A stretch of DNA of 64,000 bases, from the NCBI GenBank assembly GCA_016932835.1, contig JAFGCD010000155.1, positions 32,299 to 96,298 of the forward strand, written 5' to 3'. Numbering within the stretch: the stretch's first letter is position 1; every line of letters begins with the position of its first letter. The translations under genes and the position numbers were made by a program. Positions 50,627-60,361 of the stretch are shown here, one piece after another. This DNA comes from Sedimentisphaerales bacterium (GTDB lineage Bacteria > Planctomycetota > Phycisphaerae > Sedimentisphaerales > Anaerobacaceae). The notes under the pieces are model-generated. The model was not told the DNA's origin and did no database searches. It was given only the letters and a program-made list of their open reading frames with translations.

Positions 50627-51112
50627 TCAATTTGTTTCGGTATAAGTTGTCAGGCGAAATACACAATCGGAACTGTCCGCCTCCTCGCCGTTCCGCTTCG
50701 CCCATGCCACAGCCACGTTCAGCGCTCGCAGACCCGGAGCAACATCCTTCCAGGACAGCGTTGCGTAATAGTCGGCATCGTTCAGTCGAAGTTTGTAACT
50801 GCTGGCACACGTGAAGCCTCCTTCTTCGGGTGTGCCGGCTATGGCGCGGTACGGAGCCAAGCCAAGATCGGAAATCAGTAATGTCGAGGGGTTGTAAGTC
50901 TCCGCCCCCTTAACCGCGCGCCAGCTCTCGCAAAGCATCTCCGCAGCACGACCGGCCGTGATGTGCATCGCGGCACGGCGCGAATCGAGAGCCGAGTAGA
51001 ACCGCAGCCGCGAAGTCCCTATAACCGCGATAGTTATTATTGCTACGGCCACCATCGTACTAATAAGAGAAGTGCCGCTCTGCCGATTACTGCCTTTCGC
51101 TCGTGCAACCAT
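50627..51112 (-). CDS. PilV-like prepilin-type protein
   Basis: RQSGTSLISTMVAVAIITIAVIGTSRLRFYSALDSRRAAMHITAGRAAEMLCESW. Confidence 0.7.
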   Translation of the reverse strand: MVARAKGSNRQSGTSLISTMVAVAIITIAVIGTSRLRFYSALDSRRAAMHITAGRAAEMLCESWRAVKGAETYNPSTLLISDLGLAPYRAIAGTPEEGGFTCASSYKLRLNDADYYATLSWKDVAPGLRALNVAVAWAKRNGEEADSSDCVFRLTTYTETN

Positions 51113-51517
51113 ATTATGTTACCCTCTTCCCACAGCCGTGTGCCGGCCCCACCTGGTATGAAAACACAGAAATATCTATGAGTTACTTGTAGTCTCTGTG
51201 GGTAAAATCGGCATTGAATACGCCCGTCTTAACCAACGTGCCGGCGAAACAGGTCTTTTTCGGCCCCCGTGAAAAGCGTTGTCATGCCGTTATCGGGCGT
51301 TGGGATTAGGCCCTGCCAACCCCGCCCCGCCCGCCGGGTGATAACACCTTCCAAGTATAGTATAACACGGAAAATCCGCAGTGCAAAAAAACCGCAACGG
51401 CTTCGCCCGGATTGACCGGCGACGCAAGTTCCCGCCTTGCTTTCACCCACCTCCACTAACCTAATATCGGACATATCATATTGCGTTTTTCTCCCTGTTT
51501 TGATAAAATCCCGGGCA

Positions 51518-53488
51518 ATGCCGAAAAACCATGAAGAATCCGTGACAAGAACCCGCCGCCCAACACCCATGGGACGACTTTATGCCCTCCTCGCCCCGCG
51601 AGCCTACACCGTCTTGATGTTCGCAGCGCTGTTCTGCACCCTTGCGGTCAAGCTGCTCCAGGCATACCGAATGAGTCTCCTCGGCCGGAACGCGGGAATC
51701 GAATGGAGCACATATACCCGCTGGATACTCGCAGACCTCTCGTTTCTGCTGCTCGCAGAGATCGTCCTGGCATTGATTTGCTTCAAATGGCCTAAAAAAT
51801 GGGCCCATAGAGCCGCTACGGTAACCGCTGCGATTATCTGCGCGTGGTCGGTAATACACGCAGGCTACTTGATAAGGATGGGAACGGAAGTCCTGCCCAG
51901 AGTGCTGCTGCCTCTGGTCCGCGACCCCATAAATGCATGGTTGATGATCGGCGGAAATCTTGTAAAGGCCCCGCTCGCCTCCATACTGCTTCTCGGACCC
52001 AGCATGATAGCCCTTGCCTTCCTGTGCTGTGTGCTCGCCAAACCAAAAATACGGCTCTACGACAGGAAAAGATTCACCGTCCGCATCGGCGTATGCCTGA
52101 CAATAGGCCTCGCCGCGACACTGGCAAGGCCCTTTATAGGAAACGGCGGCACCGCCTACGGCAGAAGCCCGCACGTCCGTGCCGTCGCAAGCCTGTTCCA
52201 CCCCAGACTCGAAGAATCACACCGACGACTGCCGCATCTCGACGAGCTGCGCCTGCAAAGGCGGGCCGGTCATGCAGACCAGAATGTAGTAATTGTAATT
52301 CTCGAAGGCGTCCAGTATGCCTACACCTCGCTCACCCCGGCCGGCCGGGCAGCCACCCCTTATCTTGCCGGTATGGCCGAGCAGGGCGTCGAGTTTGAAA
52401 ATACACGCTCTTCTGTAACCCATACCACAAAAGCACTGTTCTCCCTCCTGACAGGACGCTTCCCCTCCGCCTCGGAAGACCTGGCTGAAGCCGTCCCTGT
52501 CGCTGAATCCTATGCGAGCTTGGCCACGATACTCCACAGGCAGGCAGGCTATCGAACCGCGTTTTTCCAGTCGGCAAAAGGTAACTTCGAATCCAGGCCC
52601 GGGCTGATATACAACCTCGGATTCGAGAAATTCTGGGCCAGAGACGACCTCGGCGACCCCAACCACTTCATTTACTACCTGGCATGTGACGAATTCGCGA
52701 TGATAGAGCCCCTCGCCGAATGGATGCAAAAAGACCGACAGCCGTTCCTGCTGGCGATCCTCTGTTCGGTTACGCACGACCCGTACGATGTTCCCCTCTG
52801 GTACGCCGAAAGGGCGAAAGAACCTGTCGAACGTTACCGCCAGACAATCGAATACACCGACGGCTTCCTCAAAGAACTTGACGCCAAACTCGCGGACCTC
52901 GGCCTGGCGGATAACACGATTCTTTGTGTCGTCGGTGACCATGGCGAGGCGTTCGGCGAGCATGGCGTCAGCGGGCACGACCAGATAGCATACGAAGAAA
53001 CCCTCAGAATACCGTTCTGTATGAAGTCTTCGCTGATTGCCGGGCGGGGAAAGAAAATAAAAAAGCCCACAAGCTCCATAGATCTTGCCCCCACAGTCCT
53101 CGAATTGCTTGGATTCGATACTGCCGCGGGCCGCTTCGACGGACTGAATGCACTCGGCGCGATACCGAAAGACCGGAAAGTCTATTTCTGCGGCTGGGTG
53201 AGAGAGGGATTGAGCGGATTCGTCCAGGGCGACAGGAAATATGTCTATGACCCGGCAGATCAGGCCGTGGGATATTATGACCTCGTGAAGGACCCTATGG
53301 AACTGGCAATCGTTAACCTGCCGCAGACCGACGCCGAAGCAATAGCAAGCCGAATCACAAAGTGGAGAAAAGACACCATCTTCCAACTCGACAGAAAAGA
53401 CCGAGGAGAGCAAACCGTATTCGACCACTGGCTCGTCTGGTGGAGAAATCGAGTCTTCGTCCGCGCAGACTATAACGGCGACGCCTGA
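51518..53488 (+). CDS. LTA synthase-like membrane sulfatase
   Basis: N-terminal TM helices, then NVVIVILEGVQYAYTSLTPAGRAATPYLAGMAEQGVEFENTRSSVTHTTKALFSLLTGRFP and VVGDHGEAFGEHG; start set at MPKNHEESVTR. Confidence 0.87.
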   Translation: MPKNHEESVTRTRRPTPMGRLYALLAPRAYTVLMFAALFCTLAVKLLQAYRMSLLGRNAGIEWSTYTRWILADLSFLLLAEIVLALICFKWPKKWAHRAATVTAAIICAWSVIHAGYLIRMGTEVLPRVLLPLVRDPINAWLMIGGNLVKAPLASILLLGPSMIALAFLCCVLAKPKIRLYDRKRFTVRIGVCLTIGLAATLARPFIGNGGTAYGRSPHVRAVASLFHPRLEESHRRLPHLDELRLQRRAGHADQNVVIVILEGVQYAYTSLTPAGRAATPYLAGMAEQGVEFENTRSSVTHTTKALFSLLTGRFPSASEDLAEAVPVAESYASLATILHRQAGYRTAFFQSAKGNFESRPGLIYNLGFEKFWARDDLGDPNHFIYYLACDEFAMIEPLAEWMQKDRQPFLLAILCSVTHDPYDVPLWYAERAKEPVERYRQTIEYTDGFLKELDAKLADLGLADNTILCVVGDHGEAFGEHGVSGHDQIAYEETLRIPFCMKSSLIAGRGKKIKKPTSSIDLAPTVLELLGFDTAAGRFDGLNALGAIPKDRKVYFCGWVREGLSGFVQGDRKYVYDPADQAVGYYDLVKDPMELAIVNLPQTDAEAIASRITKWRKDTIFQLDRKDRGEQTVFDHWLVWWRNRVFVRADYNGDA

Positions 53489-53861
53489 ACTGCCCGGCCC
53501 GGTCATAACCGCATATGCACGCGCCGAAATCCTGCCGTAAAACCCACGTCCTCGATTTGCCTCGCCCGCGTTGATTTATCGAAACATGCCGACCAGCTAC
53601 CCGTTAAGCCCAATTTTCTCGGGCCTGCATGTAAAAATAGGCAACTTAAGAGGAATAGGTGTTGACAAATCGCAACACACCGGCAAGATACAACCCTCGA
53701 CCATGAAGCGATCGTTACCGTACATGTAACAGCGTAAGTTCTGTAGCGACAAGGCGTTAAAGGTACTGGCGGCAATCAGTCGGGCCGAGCCCTCAGCTTG
53801 TTGGTATGGGTTTTGCAAACTAAGTTAATCTGTCTCCTTGAAATATCAAGAGGGCTGTATT

Positions 53862-53909
53862 GGGCGGACGGCCTAAACACACTATTGATGGAGGAGGATA
53901 TGTCCGCCC
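53862..53909 (+). promoter_or_regulatory. Hairpin (8-bp GGGCGGAC/GTCCGCCC) enclosing an SD sequence
   Basis: Perfect 8-bp inverted repeat 53862-53869 / 53902-53909; loop contains GATGGAGGAGGATAT. Confidence 0.45.
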
Positions 53910-53950
53910 GATATTTGCATAAGATCAGAGCCGGATACCGGCTTTGTTAA
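53900..53950 (+). CDS. Putative 16-aa small ORF / leader peptide MSARYLHKIRAGYRLC
   Basis: ATG preceded by GGAGGAGG; followed by hairpin AGCCGG-ATA-CCGGCT and a terminator-like structure. Confidence 0.3.
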   Translation: MSARYLHKIRAGYRLC

Positions 53951-53971
53951 TCATATATAGCGGGGTCGCAC

Positions 53972-53997
53972 CGGAGGAGGAGCGGCTCCGTTTTTTT
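53972..53997 (+). terminator. Rho-independent terminator-like hairpin
   Basis: CGGAG-gaggagcgg-CTCCG followed by TTTTTTT. Confidence 0.6.
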
Positions 53998-54090
53998 CTG
54001 CGCACACCGAGAAGGAATATGAAACTCCCCCGGACGCATCCGATCGTCGCACCCGGCAAGTTTGGGCTACTCCCCGCCGTAATCGCTGCG

Positions 54091-54096
54091 TATAAT
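54091..54096 (+). promoter_or_regulatory. Possible -10 element (TATAAT) about 10 nt before thiE
   Basis: Exact TATAAT 11 nt before ATG 54107; no strong -35. Confidence 0.3.
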
Positions 54097-54106
54097 TGAC
54101 CGCTGT

Positions 54107-55153
54107 ATGGAGCATGCTGTTAACAGGATAATCGATGCGAATTTCAATCGTGCTCGCGAAGCCGCACGCGTCATAGAGGAATACTGCCGATTCGCATTGA
54201 ATTGCCGCCCTCTTACCGACCGCACCAAGCAAATCCGTCATCGGCTGTGCGCATTGATCGACCGCTTCGACGACGCACGACTGATAGCCAGCAGGGATAC
54301 CGCTGCCGACGTAGGCGCTGCAAGAACAATCGGCGGACAACTCGAACGCCGCGACCTGCGAGACTGCTTCAAGGCCGGCTGTAAAAGACTAACCGAGGCC
54401 CTGCGAGCCCTCGCAGAGACAACCCAGACATTCGATGCAGAAACCGCCGCACAATTCGAAAAGCTCCGATTCGAGGCCTATGACCTCGAAAAGGACATAA
54501 CTCTCTTCGCCGAACCCGCAGAAAAATTCAAGCGCGTAAAGCTCTATGTAATCATAACCAGCGACCTGCCCGCAGAGATACTCGCCCTCACCGCCAAATG
54601 CGCCGCAGCAGGAGCCGATTGTATTCAACTCCGCGCCAAGCACCTTCCGGACGACAACCTCTATGCCGTCGCGGAACAGTTCGTGAAAATATGCGCTGAC
54701 GAAGGAGCCCTGAGCATGATAAACGACCGCCCCGATATCGCCGTCGCATCCGCCGCCGACGGAATTCATCTCGGCCAGAACGATATGCCCATCGAGCATG
54801 TCCGCAAGTTCCAACGGAAGCCTTTGATAATCGGCAAGAGCACCCACTGCAACGAACAGCTCCGCTCGGCCTGCGCCGACCTGCCGACCTACGTCGCCCT
54901 CGGACCCGTCTTCCCCACCGGCACAAAGCCAGAAACGCCCGCCGTGGGACTGAAATACGTCGCAGAAGCGACGAAAAAACTTGCCGGCACAGGTATCGAA
55001 AGCGTCGCTGTCGGCGGAATAACGCTGCAAAATGTCGCGGACGTACTCAATGCCGGTTCCGATGCCGTGGCTGTCTGCTCGGCTGTGACCGCAGCAGCCG
55101 ACCCCGCCGAAGCCTGCCGCGCGATGAAAAATAGAATTGAAGACCGCCGCTGA
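54107..55153 (+). CDS. thiE: Thiamine-phosphate synthase with N-terminal ThiD2-like domain
   Basis: N-terminal RIIDANFNRAREAARVIEEYCRFALN; C-terminal KLYVIITSD, GADCIQLRAKHL, INDRPDIAVASAADGIHLGQNDMP, AVGGITLQNVADVLNAGSDAVAVCSAV. Confidence 0.92.
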   Translation: MEHAVNRIIDANFNRAREAARVIEEYCRFALNCRPLTDRTKQIRHRLCALIDRFDDARLIASRDTAADVGAARTIGGQLERRDLRDCFKAGCKRLTEALRALAETTQTFDAETAAQFEKLRFEAYDLEKDITLFAEPAEKFKRVKLYVIITSDLPAEILALTAKCAAAGADCIQLRAKHLPDDNLYAVAEQFVKICADEGALSMINDRPDIAVASAADGIHLGQNDMPIEHVRKFQRKPLIIGKSTHCNEQLRSACADLPTYVALGPVFPTGTKPETPAVGLKYVAEATKKLAGTGIESVAVGGITLQNVADVLNAGSDAVAVCSAVTAAADPAEACRAMKNRIEDRR

Positions 55154-55163
55154 GGATATCGTC

Positions 55164-56747
55164 ATGACCCCGAAATATATACGCCTCTTGGCCTCGGCGT
55201 TATTGCCATGCCTGCTGTACTCCGCCGCTTTCGCCGACGATGAGCTTCTGCCCGAAACACCTCCGGGCAAGTACTTCAAACTCCGCCCTGCCGACCACGA
55301 AAAATCCCGAACATTCAAAACCGGCAGTCCGATCCTCGGAACGTCCTATTTCTACTGGTACGACATCTACACCAAAGCACACATCATAGACCACGACGGA
55401 ACCGACGCATTGACCACACACCCCGCCGACGCCAACGGCATAAGCTACAAACGCACCGAATGGCACGAACAGCAATTGACCGATATGATCGACGCCGGCG
55501 TCGATTTCCTCATGCCCGTATTCTGGGGCGTCCCGGGGCGATATGACGGATGGAGCTTCACCGGCCTGCCCCCACTGGTCGAAGCCCACGACCGGCTCGA
55601 AGCCAAGGGCAAAAACCCGCCCGCGATAGGACTCTTCTACGATACCTCGATACTCCAGTGGAACGACTTTCGCAGAGACTCAAGAGCCAACTACCACGTG
55701 GACCTCGCCGAAGAGTTCGGCCGCGAGTGGTTCTACACCGCCATGAGAGATTTCTTCAGCCTAATCCCGCCCGATAAATGGGCGCGCATCGACGGCAAAC
55801 CAATCGTATTTCTATACTCCGCCGGCTTCGCAAAAGGACAGGATGAAAACCAGTTTGCCTTCGTCAAGCGAAGATTCGCCCAGGACTTCGCCGTCGAACC
55901 GTTCATAGTCAAAGCGCAGGACTGGCGCGGCCCCGCCGATGCAACCTATGCCTGGGGCGGCGCCGTCAGCGGCCCCCTGATCTACAGAAAAGCCGTCGCC
56001 CTCGGCCCCGGATACGACCACAGCGCAGTGCCAGGCAGATCGCCCCTCGTAGTCGAACGCTGCGACGGAAAAACATATATCGACCGCTGGAAAAAAATCC
56101 TCCAGCTCGACCCGGAGCACCGCCCGTGGATCGTCCACGTGGAAACATGGAACGAGTGGCACGAAGGAACCGACATCGCCGACTCCCGCGAATACGGCCG
56201 GCTCTATATCGAGTTGACCCGCCTCTTCTCCGACCTCTGGCGCCGGCGAACGCACCTGCGCCTGCCGTCCTCATATCTCGGCAGCGACCGGATCCGCTGG
56301 GAACCCGACAAACCGGAAGGCCTGAGCATTAGACCGCCCGACGGCGACGGAGCCTGGAAAAAAATCAGGATCGGCGACCTCGATGCGGTGACATCCGCCC
56401 CGAATCCCAGCCTGCAGGCGGGCGGACGATACCTCTACTTCGATGTCGATGACGCCTTCGCCTTCGGTCTTTATGATAAGACCGTCGAAGTCGAAGTCAC
56501 CTTCCGCGATGCCGGCTGCTCGGCCTTCCTCTTGGAGTATGACAGTTCCAACCCCGCAGAAGGCGTCGGCGAAGGCGCATTCAGGCCTGTTGGAAATTTC
56601 AAAATAGGCGACACAGGCCGATGGAAAACCGCCAAATTCACCCTCCCCCAATGCCGCTTCATGAACCGCGCCAACGGAGCCGACTTCAGGCTCGCGATTT
56701 TCGGCGGGGAGTTGACCGTCAGCCGGGTCACGCTGACCAGACAATAA
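55164..56747 (+). CDS. Secreted glycoside-hydrolase-like protein (DUF5010-like)
   Basis: Start set at MTPKYIRLLASALLPCLLYSAAFADD; GTSYFYWYDIYTKAHIIDHDGTDALTTHP, MIDAGVDFLMPVFWGVP, VETWNEWHEGTDIADSREYG. Confidence 0.7.
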   Translation: MTPKYIRLLASALLPCLLYSAAFADDELLPETPPGKYFKLRPADHEKSRTFKTGSPILGTSYFYWYDIYTKAHIIDHDGTDALTTHPADANGISYKRTEWHEQQLTDMIDAGVDFLMPVFWGVPGRYDGWSFTGLPPLVEAHDRLEAKGKNPPAIGLFYDTSILQWNDFRRDSRANYHVDLAEEFGREWFYTAMRDFFSLIPPDKWARIDGKPIVFLYSAGFAKGQDENQFAFVKRRFAQDFAVEPFIVKAQDWRGPADATYAWGGAVSGPLIYRKAVALGPGYDHSAVPGRSPLVVERCDGKTYIDRWKKILQLDPEHRPWIVHVETWNEWHEGTDIADSREYGRLYIELTRLFSDLWRRRTHLRLPSSYLGSDRIRWEPDKPEGLSIRPPDGDGAWKKIRIGDLDAVTSAPNPSLQAGGRYLYFDVDDAFAFGLYDKTVEVEVTFRDAGCSAFLLEYDSSNPAEGVGEGAFRPVGNFKIGDTGRWKTAKFTLPQCRFMNRANGADFRLAIFGGELTVSRVTLTRQ

Positions 56748-56776
56748 ACCCGACTATCGATTCGAAAGGACCGCCC

Positions 56777-58381
56777 ATGATGCCGTCAAAAATCCTCAAA
56801 TACGCAGTGACGCTCTCGCTCCTGCTGCCGCTGTCCGCCCGGGCCGAATCCCTCTGGGATACCGCGAAAGCCAACCGCAAGCTCCTCAAAATTTCCACGC
56901 TCTTTACCGCCCATAATGTCCGCGACTATCTGGCCGGCGAAGACGGAACTAAAAACGCCGTAACCTGGTGTAAAGACACCGGCGTCACTCATGTCTTCAT
57001 AGAAACCTTCAGGGATAACTACACCGCAGAACGCCAAACTCTCGAAGCCGCAAAAAAAAGATTCTTCGCAGAGGGCTTCGAGGTCTCAGGCTGCGTCACC
57101 CCCACGCGCGTCGGAAAAATCTCTACAGGTTGGAACGTCATCTCCTGCTACACCGATGAGAAAACGCAAGCCGAGCTCAAACGAATATTCGAGTACACCG
57201 CATCGATCTTCGACGAGATTATGATAGACGATTTCCTCTTCACCGACTGCCAGTGCGACCAGTGCAAAGCCGCAAAGGGCGAGCAGCCGTGGGCACAGTA
57301 TCGCTGCGAGCTCATGGCAGGAAAAGTCAGCCGCGAGCTTATCCTCGACGCAGCCAAAGCCGTAAACCCCAACGCTAAGATAATCATCAAGTACCCCCAG
57401 TGGTACGACAACTTCCACAACCGAGGTTACGAAGTCGTCCGCCAGTCCGCAGACTACGACAAGACATGGGTCGGAACCGAAACGCGAAACTTCGAAGACC
57501 CCCGATGGGGCGGAAAAGTCCAGTACGAAGCATACTATATCATGCGCTGGCTCGGCGAAATAGGAGGGCCAAAGACCGGCGGCGGATGGTTCGACCCCTA
57601 CGGAACAACGGAAAACACCTACCTCGAACAGGCCCGCCAGACCGTCCTCGCGGACGCAAAAGAAATGCTGCTCTTCTGCTACGGCTCGCTGCAGAACCAG
57701 ACCGGCCCGGCCAACGTCCGCGCCCTCCGCAGAGAGATACCCGGCCTTCTAAAGCTCGCCCAAATCGTCCGCGGAAAACCAATCAAGGGCATAATGGCCG
57801 CAAAACCACCCAACAGCGACGGTGCCGGGGAGCAATACGTCTATGACTTCGTCGGAATGCTTGGCCTGCCCCTCGTGCCAACCGCAACAATCGATACCGA
57901 CGCAAAGGCTGCCTTCTTCCCTGTCCATTCGCTCAAAGATCCCAAGTTCAAAACCAAGCTCCGCACAATGACCGCCGCAGCAAAGCCCCTCCTGATAACC
58001 GACACCCTCGCCGAACGGCTCGACAAAACCGGCCTCGACAAACCGAATGTCACCATCCTCGAAGTGGCCGGCGACCCGAAAAATCTCCTCAAGCTCTCAA
58101 GGCAGCAGCTCCGCCCCATCCGCGAAAAACTGCTCGCCCCCTTTGCAGTGAAATTCGACGCCCCCAACAAGGTGGCCCTCTATCTGATCGGCGATAATTG
58201 CGCCGTCGTCGAAAACTTTAACGATGAGCCTGTTGACGCCGTCCTCGAATTGCCCCAGCCGGCCAACGCGAGAAAAACCCTAATCCTTGGCATCGACGGC
58301 GAAGTCGATATGAAAACCGCAGGGGCGAAAGTCGAATTCACAAAAATTACCCCGCGAACACTCGTTGTAATTGAGTATTAG
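56777..58381 (+). CDS. Secreted TIM-barrel-like protein, putative glycan-active, unknown
   Basis: Start set at MMPSKILKYAVTLSLLLPLSARAESLW; FDEIMIDDFLFTDCQCDQCK and NAKIIIKYPQWYDNFHNRGYE suggest a hydrolase barrel. Confidence 0.6.
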   Translation: MMPSKILKYAVTLSLLLPLSARAESLWDTAKANRKLLKISTLFTAHNVRDYLAGEDGTKNAVTWCKDTGVTHVFIETFRDNYTAERQTLEAAKKRFFAEGFEVSGCVTPTRVGKISTGWNVISCYTDEKTQAELKRIFEYTASIFDEIMIDDFLFTDCQCDQCKAAKGEQPWAQYRCELMAGKVSRELILDAAKAVNPNAKIIIKYPQWYDNFHNRGYEVVRQSADYDKTWVGTETRNFEDPRWGGKVQYEAYYIMRWLGEIGGPKTGGGWFDPYGTTENTYLEQARQTVLADAKEMLLFCYGSLQNQTGPANVRALRREIPGLLKLAQIVRGKPIKGIMAAKPPNSDGAGEQYVYDFVGMLGLPLVPTATIDTDAKAAFFPVHSLKDPKFKTKLRTMTAAAKPLLITDTLAERLDKTGLDKPNVTILEVAGDPKNLLKLSRQQLRPIREKLLAPFAVKFDAPNKVALYLIGDNCAVVENFNDEPVDAVLELPQPANARKTLILGIDGEVDMKTAGAKVEFTKITPRTLVVIEY

Positions 58382-58477
58382 CCTTTACTCCAATACGAAA
58401 AACACTTCCGTGTCACTATGTCGCCCCGATCTGCTCCTAAGGCAGCGCAGCCTGCCCCTGAGGGGCCTGCTTCAATA

Positions 58478-58492
58478 AGTCGCGCAGCGACT
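58478..58492. terminator. Inverted repeat between convergent genes
   Basis: AGTCGC-GCA-GCGACT; nearby CCCCTGAGGGG; no T-run. Confidence 0.25.
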
Positions 58493-58561
58493 CAATATCT
58501 GTGTAGCATACAGCGGACCGTATTCCCGTTGTACCAGGTTCCTTTTGAAGCCTGCTTTCTC

Positions 58562-60241
58562 TCAGTCTTCACTGAAGCGCAGCCGGTCACACAGAAGCAC
58601 TCCGCTTTTGACGGCGACCTTGAACGAATTAGCTCCTTCGGCCAGCTTCATGCTGCCTAAGTCCGCCTCCTGCCAATCCTCCCCGCCCGCCGACGCCTTC
58701 GCTTCTTGCCCCCCGATCGAGACTTGCAGCTCAGCCGGAGCATTCACCGCCCGGATCCTTGCCGAGAGCCGGTATTCCTTTGCAGTCAGACTGTGGATTG
58801 TGTAAGCGGTCCATTCACCCGCCTCCAGCCGAATACATTGCCCCGATCGGGATCGTCTGCCCCCGCCGCCGGCGGTCGACTCCACCGGCACCGGCTCCGA
58901 AGTCCGGTAGAGTTCGGACTTTCGCTCGGCATCCTTCACAAAATACGATTTGCCCGCACCCTCATGCCCGTAGTTCTCCGCCTCCACCACTCCGGGAGCC
59001 CGGCGGAATATCGCATTGACCACGTCCTGGTGAAACACGCAGTTCTCTAACTTGACATTTTCCACTAATTCATCCAGCGCCTTTTGAGCCAGTTCCGCCG
59101 ACGGTTTGGCCTGGCCCCGAGAGAACGCCGCAATCTCATCCCACCCCGCAGGCCTCTTGACCGAGCAGGGGCCGTTGTTGGCGTCCATCTTCTTCCATGG
59201 CCAAAACGACCAGCCGATGTTATTCGCCTCGAAGTACTGGGTCGTCCCCCAGTAAATTGCATTGTCCTTTTCCCCCGTTTCTCCGACCCAGACCGGGGCG
59301 TTCAGCGTCTCTCGTCTCGAGATGTAGGAAGCAATGCCCTTGAGCTTCGTCGGCCGGTCCCAGCAGTAGTAATGGAACTGGTAGAACATGTTGTCGTCGA
59401 ATCGCTTGGTGAAGACCGACCAGTCATTAGCCCAGTCCGCCCCTTCCACTGTAATCATGTGCCGTTTATCGACCGTCCGAATGGCCTTGGTAATCCTTCG
59501 GTACAAAGGTTCGAGTTCGGCCTTGTACTTCTCAGCCGCCCCGGTTCGCTGAGGAAGAGGCTCGTTGAGAAGGTCGTAAGCCGCTACTGCCGGCTCGTTC
59601 TTATACAGATCGGCAATCTTCACCCACAGGTCGATAAGCCGCTCCTGGTTTCGCGGCTCCGTGAACAGCCCCACCTCATCATGAGGACTGTCGTCGATAT
59701 TCGTCCCCGTCTGGCCCCCCGGAGCGCCGTGCATATCGATAATGACATAAACACCGTACTTCTTGCACCATTTGACCAGATTATCCAGCAGATCGAAACC
59801 CTCGGAAACATAAACTGCGTTCTCGCCTTCTGTGAGAAAGAGCCTTGCATTCAGGGCCGGCCGAACAGAATTGAATCCCAACTCGGAAATCCGCCGGATA
59901 TCCGCTTCCGTAATGTAATTACGCCGAAATTCCCGCCAGAAGCGCTCTCCCGCCTTCTCCCCGACCATCTCCCTGACGAGGGTCTCGATTTTCCTGGGCC
60001 GGTCGCCCCGATCCCCAAACTTCCACATATATCCTTCCGGCAGAAACCAGTTGCCCAAACCCACCCCTCGCAGAAGAACCACGTTCCCGTCTTCGTCCAC
60101 CATGTCATGTTCCCGTGTCCGAAGAAAACCCGCCCCCTCCGACACTTGCCCGACCCAAACAGCCGCCAGCAGAACCGCAATAATCATCCGAATCCGCCGC
60201 TGACCTCGAATTGACCTCGTCTGAAATACGCCTTTTCTCAT
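58562..60241 (-). CDS. Glycoside hydrolase family 5-like cellulase with C-terminal carbohydrate-binding-like domain
   Basis: GVGLGNWFLPEGYMWKFG, YVIIDMHGAPGGQTG, AAYDLLNEPLPQRTG, APVWVGETGE; C-terminal CBM35-like VEAENYGHEGAGKSYF...GQCIRLEAGEWTAYTIH. Confidence 0.88.
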   Translation of the reverse strand: MRKGVFQTRSIRGQRRIRMIIAVLLAAVWVGQVSEGAGFLRTREHDMVDEDGNVVLLRGVGLGNWFLPEGYMWKFGDRGDRPRKIETLVREMVGEKAGERFWREFRRNYITEADIRRISELGFNSVRPALNARLFLTEGENAVYVSEGFDLLDNLVKWCKKYGVYVIIDMHGAPGGQTGTNIDDSPHDEVGLFTEPRNQERLIDLWVKIADLYKNEPAVAAYDLLNEPLPQRTGAAEKYKAELEPLYRRITKAIRTVDKRHMITVEGADWANDWSVFTKRFDDNMFYQFHYYCWDRPTKLKGIASYISRRETLNAPVWVGETGEKDNAIYWGTTQYFEANNIGWSFWPWKKMDANNGPCSVKRPAGWDEIAAFSRGQAKPSAELAQKALDELVENVKLENCVFHQDVVNAIFRRAPGVVEAENYGHEGAGKSYFVKDAERKSELYRTSEPVPVESTAGGGGRRSRSGQCIRLEAGEWTAYTIHSLTAKEYRLSARIRAVNAPAELQVSIGGQEAKASAGGEDWQEADLGSMKLAEGANSFKVAVKSGVLLCDRLRFSED

Positions 60242-60361
60242 ATTCGCACCTCTTTGATGAAGATTATCACAACGATCTTCGAAACGCGTGCTCCTCGTCT
60301 CCGCTTGTGCTGCGGCAGTGCCCTATGCCTCGTGCTTCGCGAATCCCGCCGCAGCAGGACT

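Noticed and set aside
52217-53506. 429-aa minus-strand ORF
   Set aside because: Antisense to the sulfatase gene with its clear catalytic motifs
53940-54106. TPP riboswitch before thiE
   Set aside because: GCGGGGTCGCACC looks superficially similar, but the CTGAGA and ACCTGA core motifs are absent
59084-60214. 376-aa plus-strand ORF
   Set aside because: Antisense to the GH5 gene
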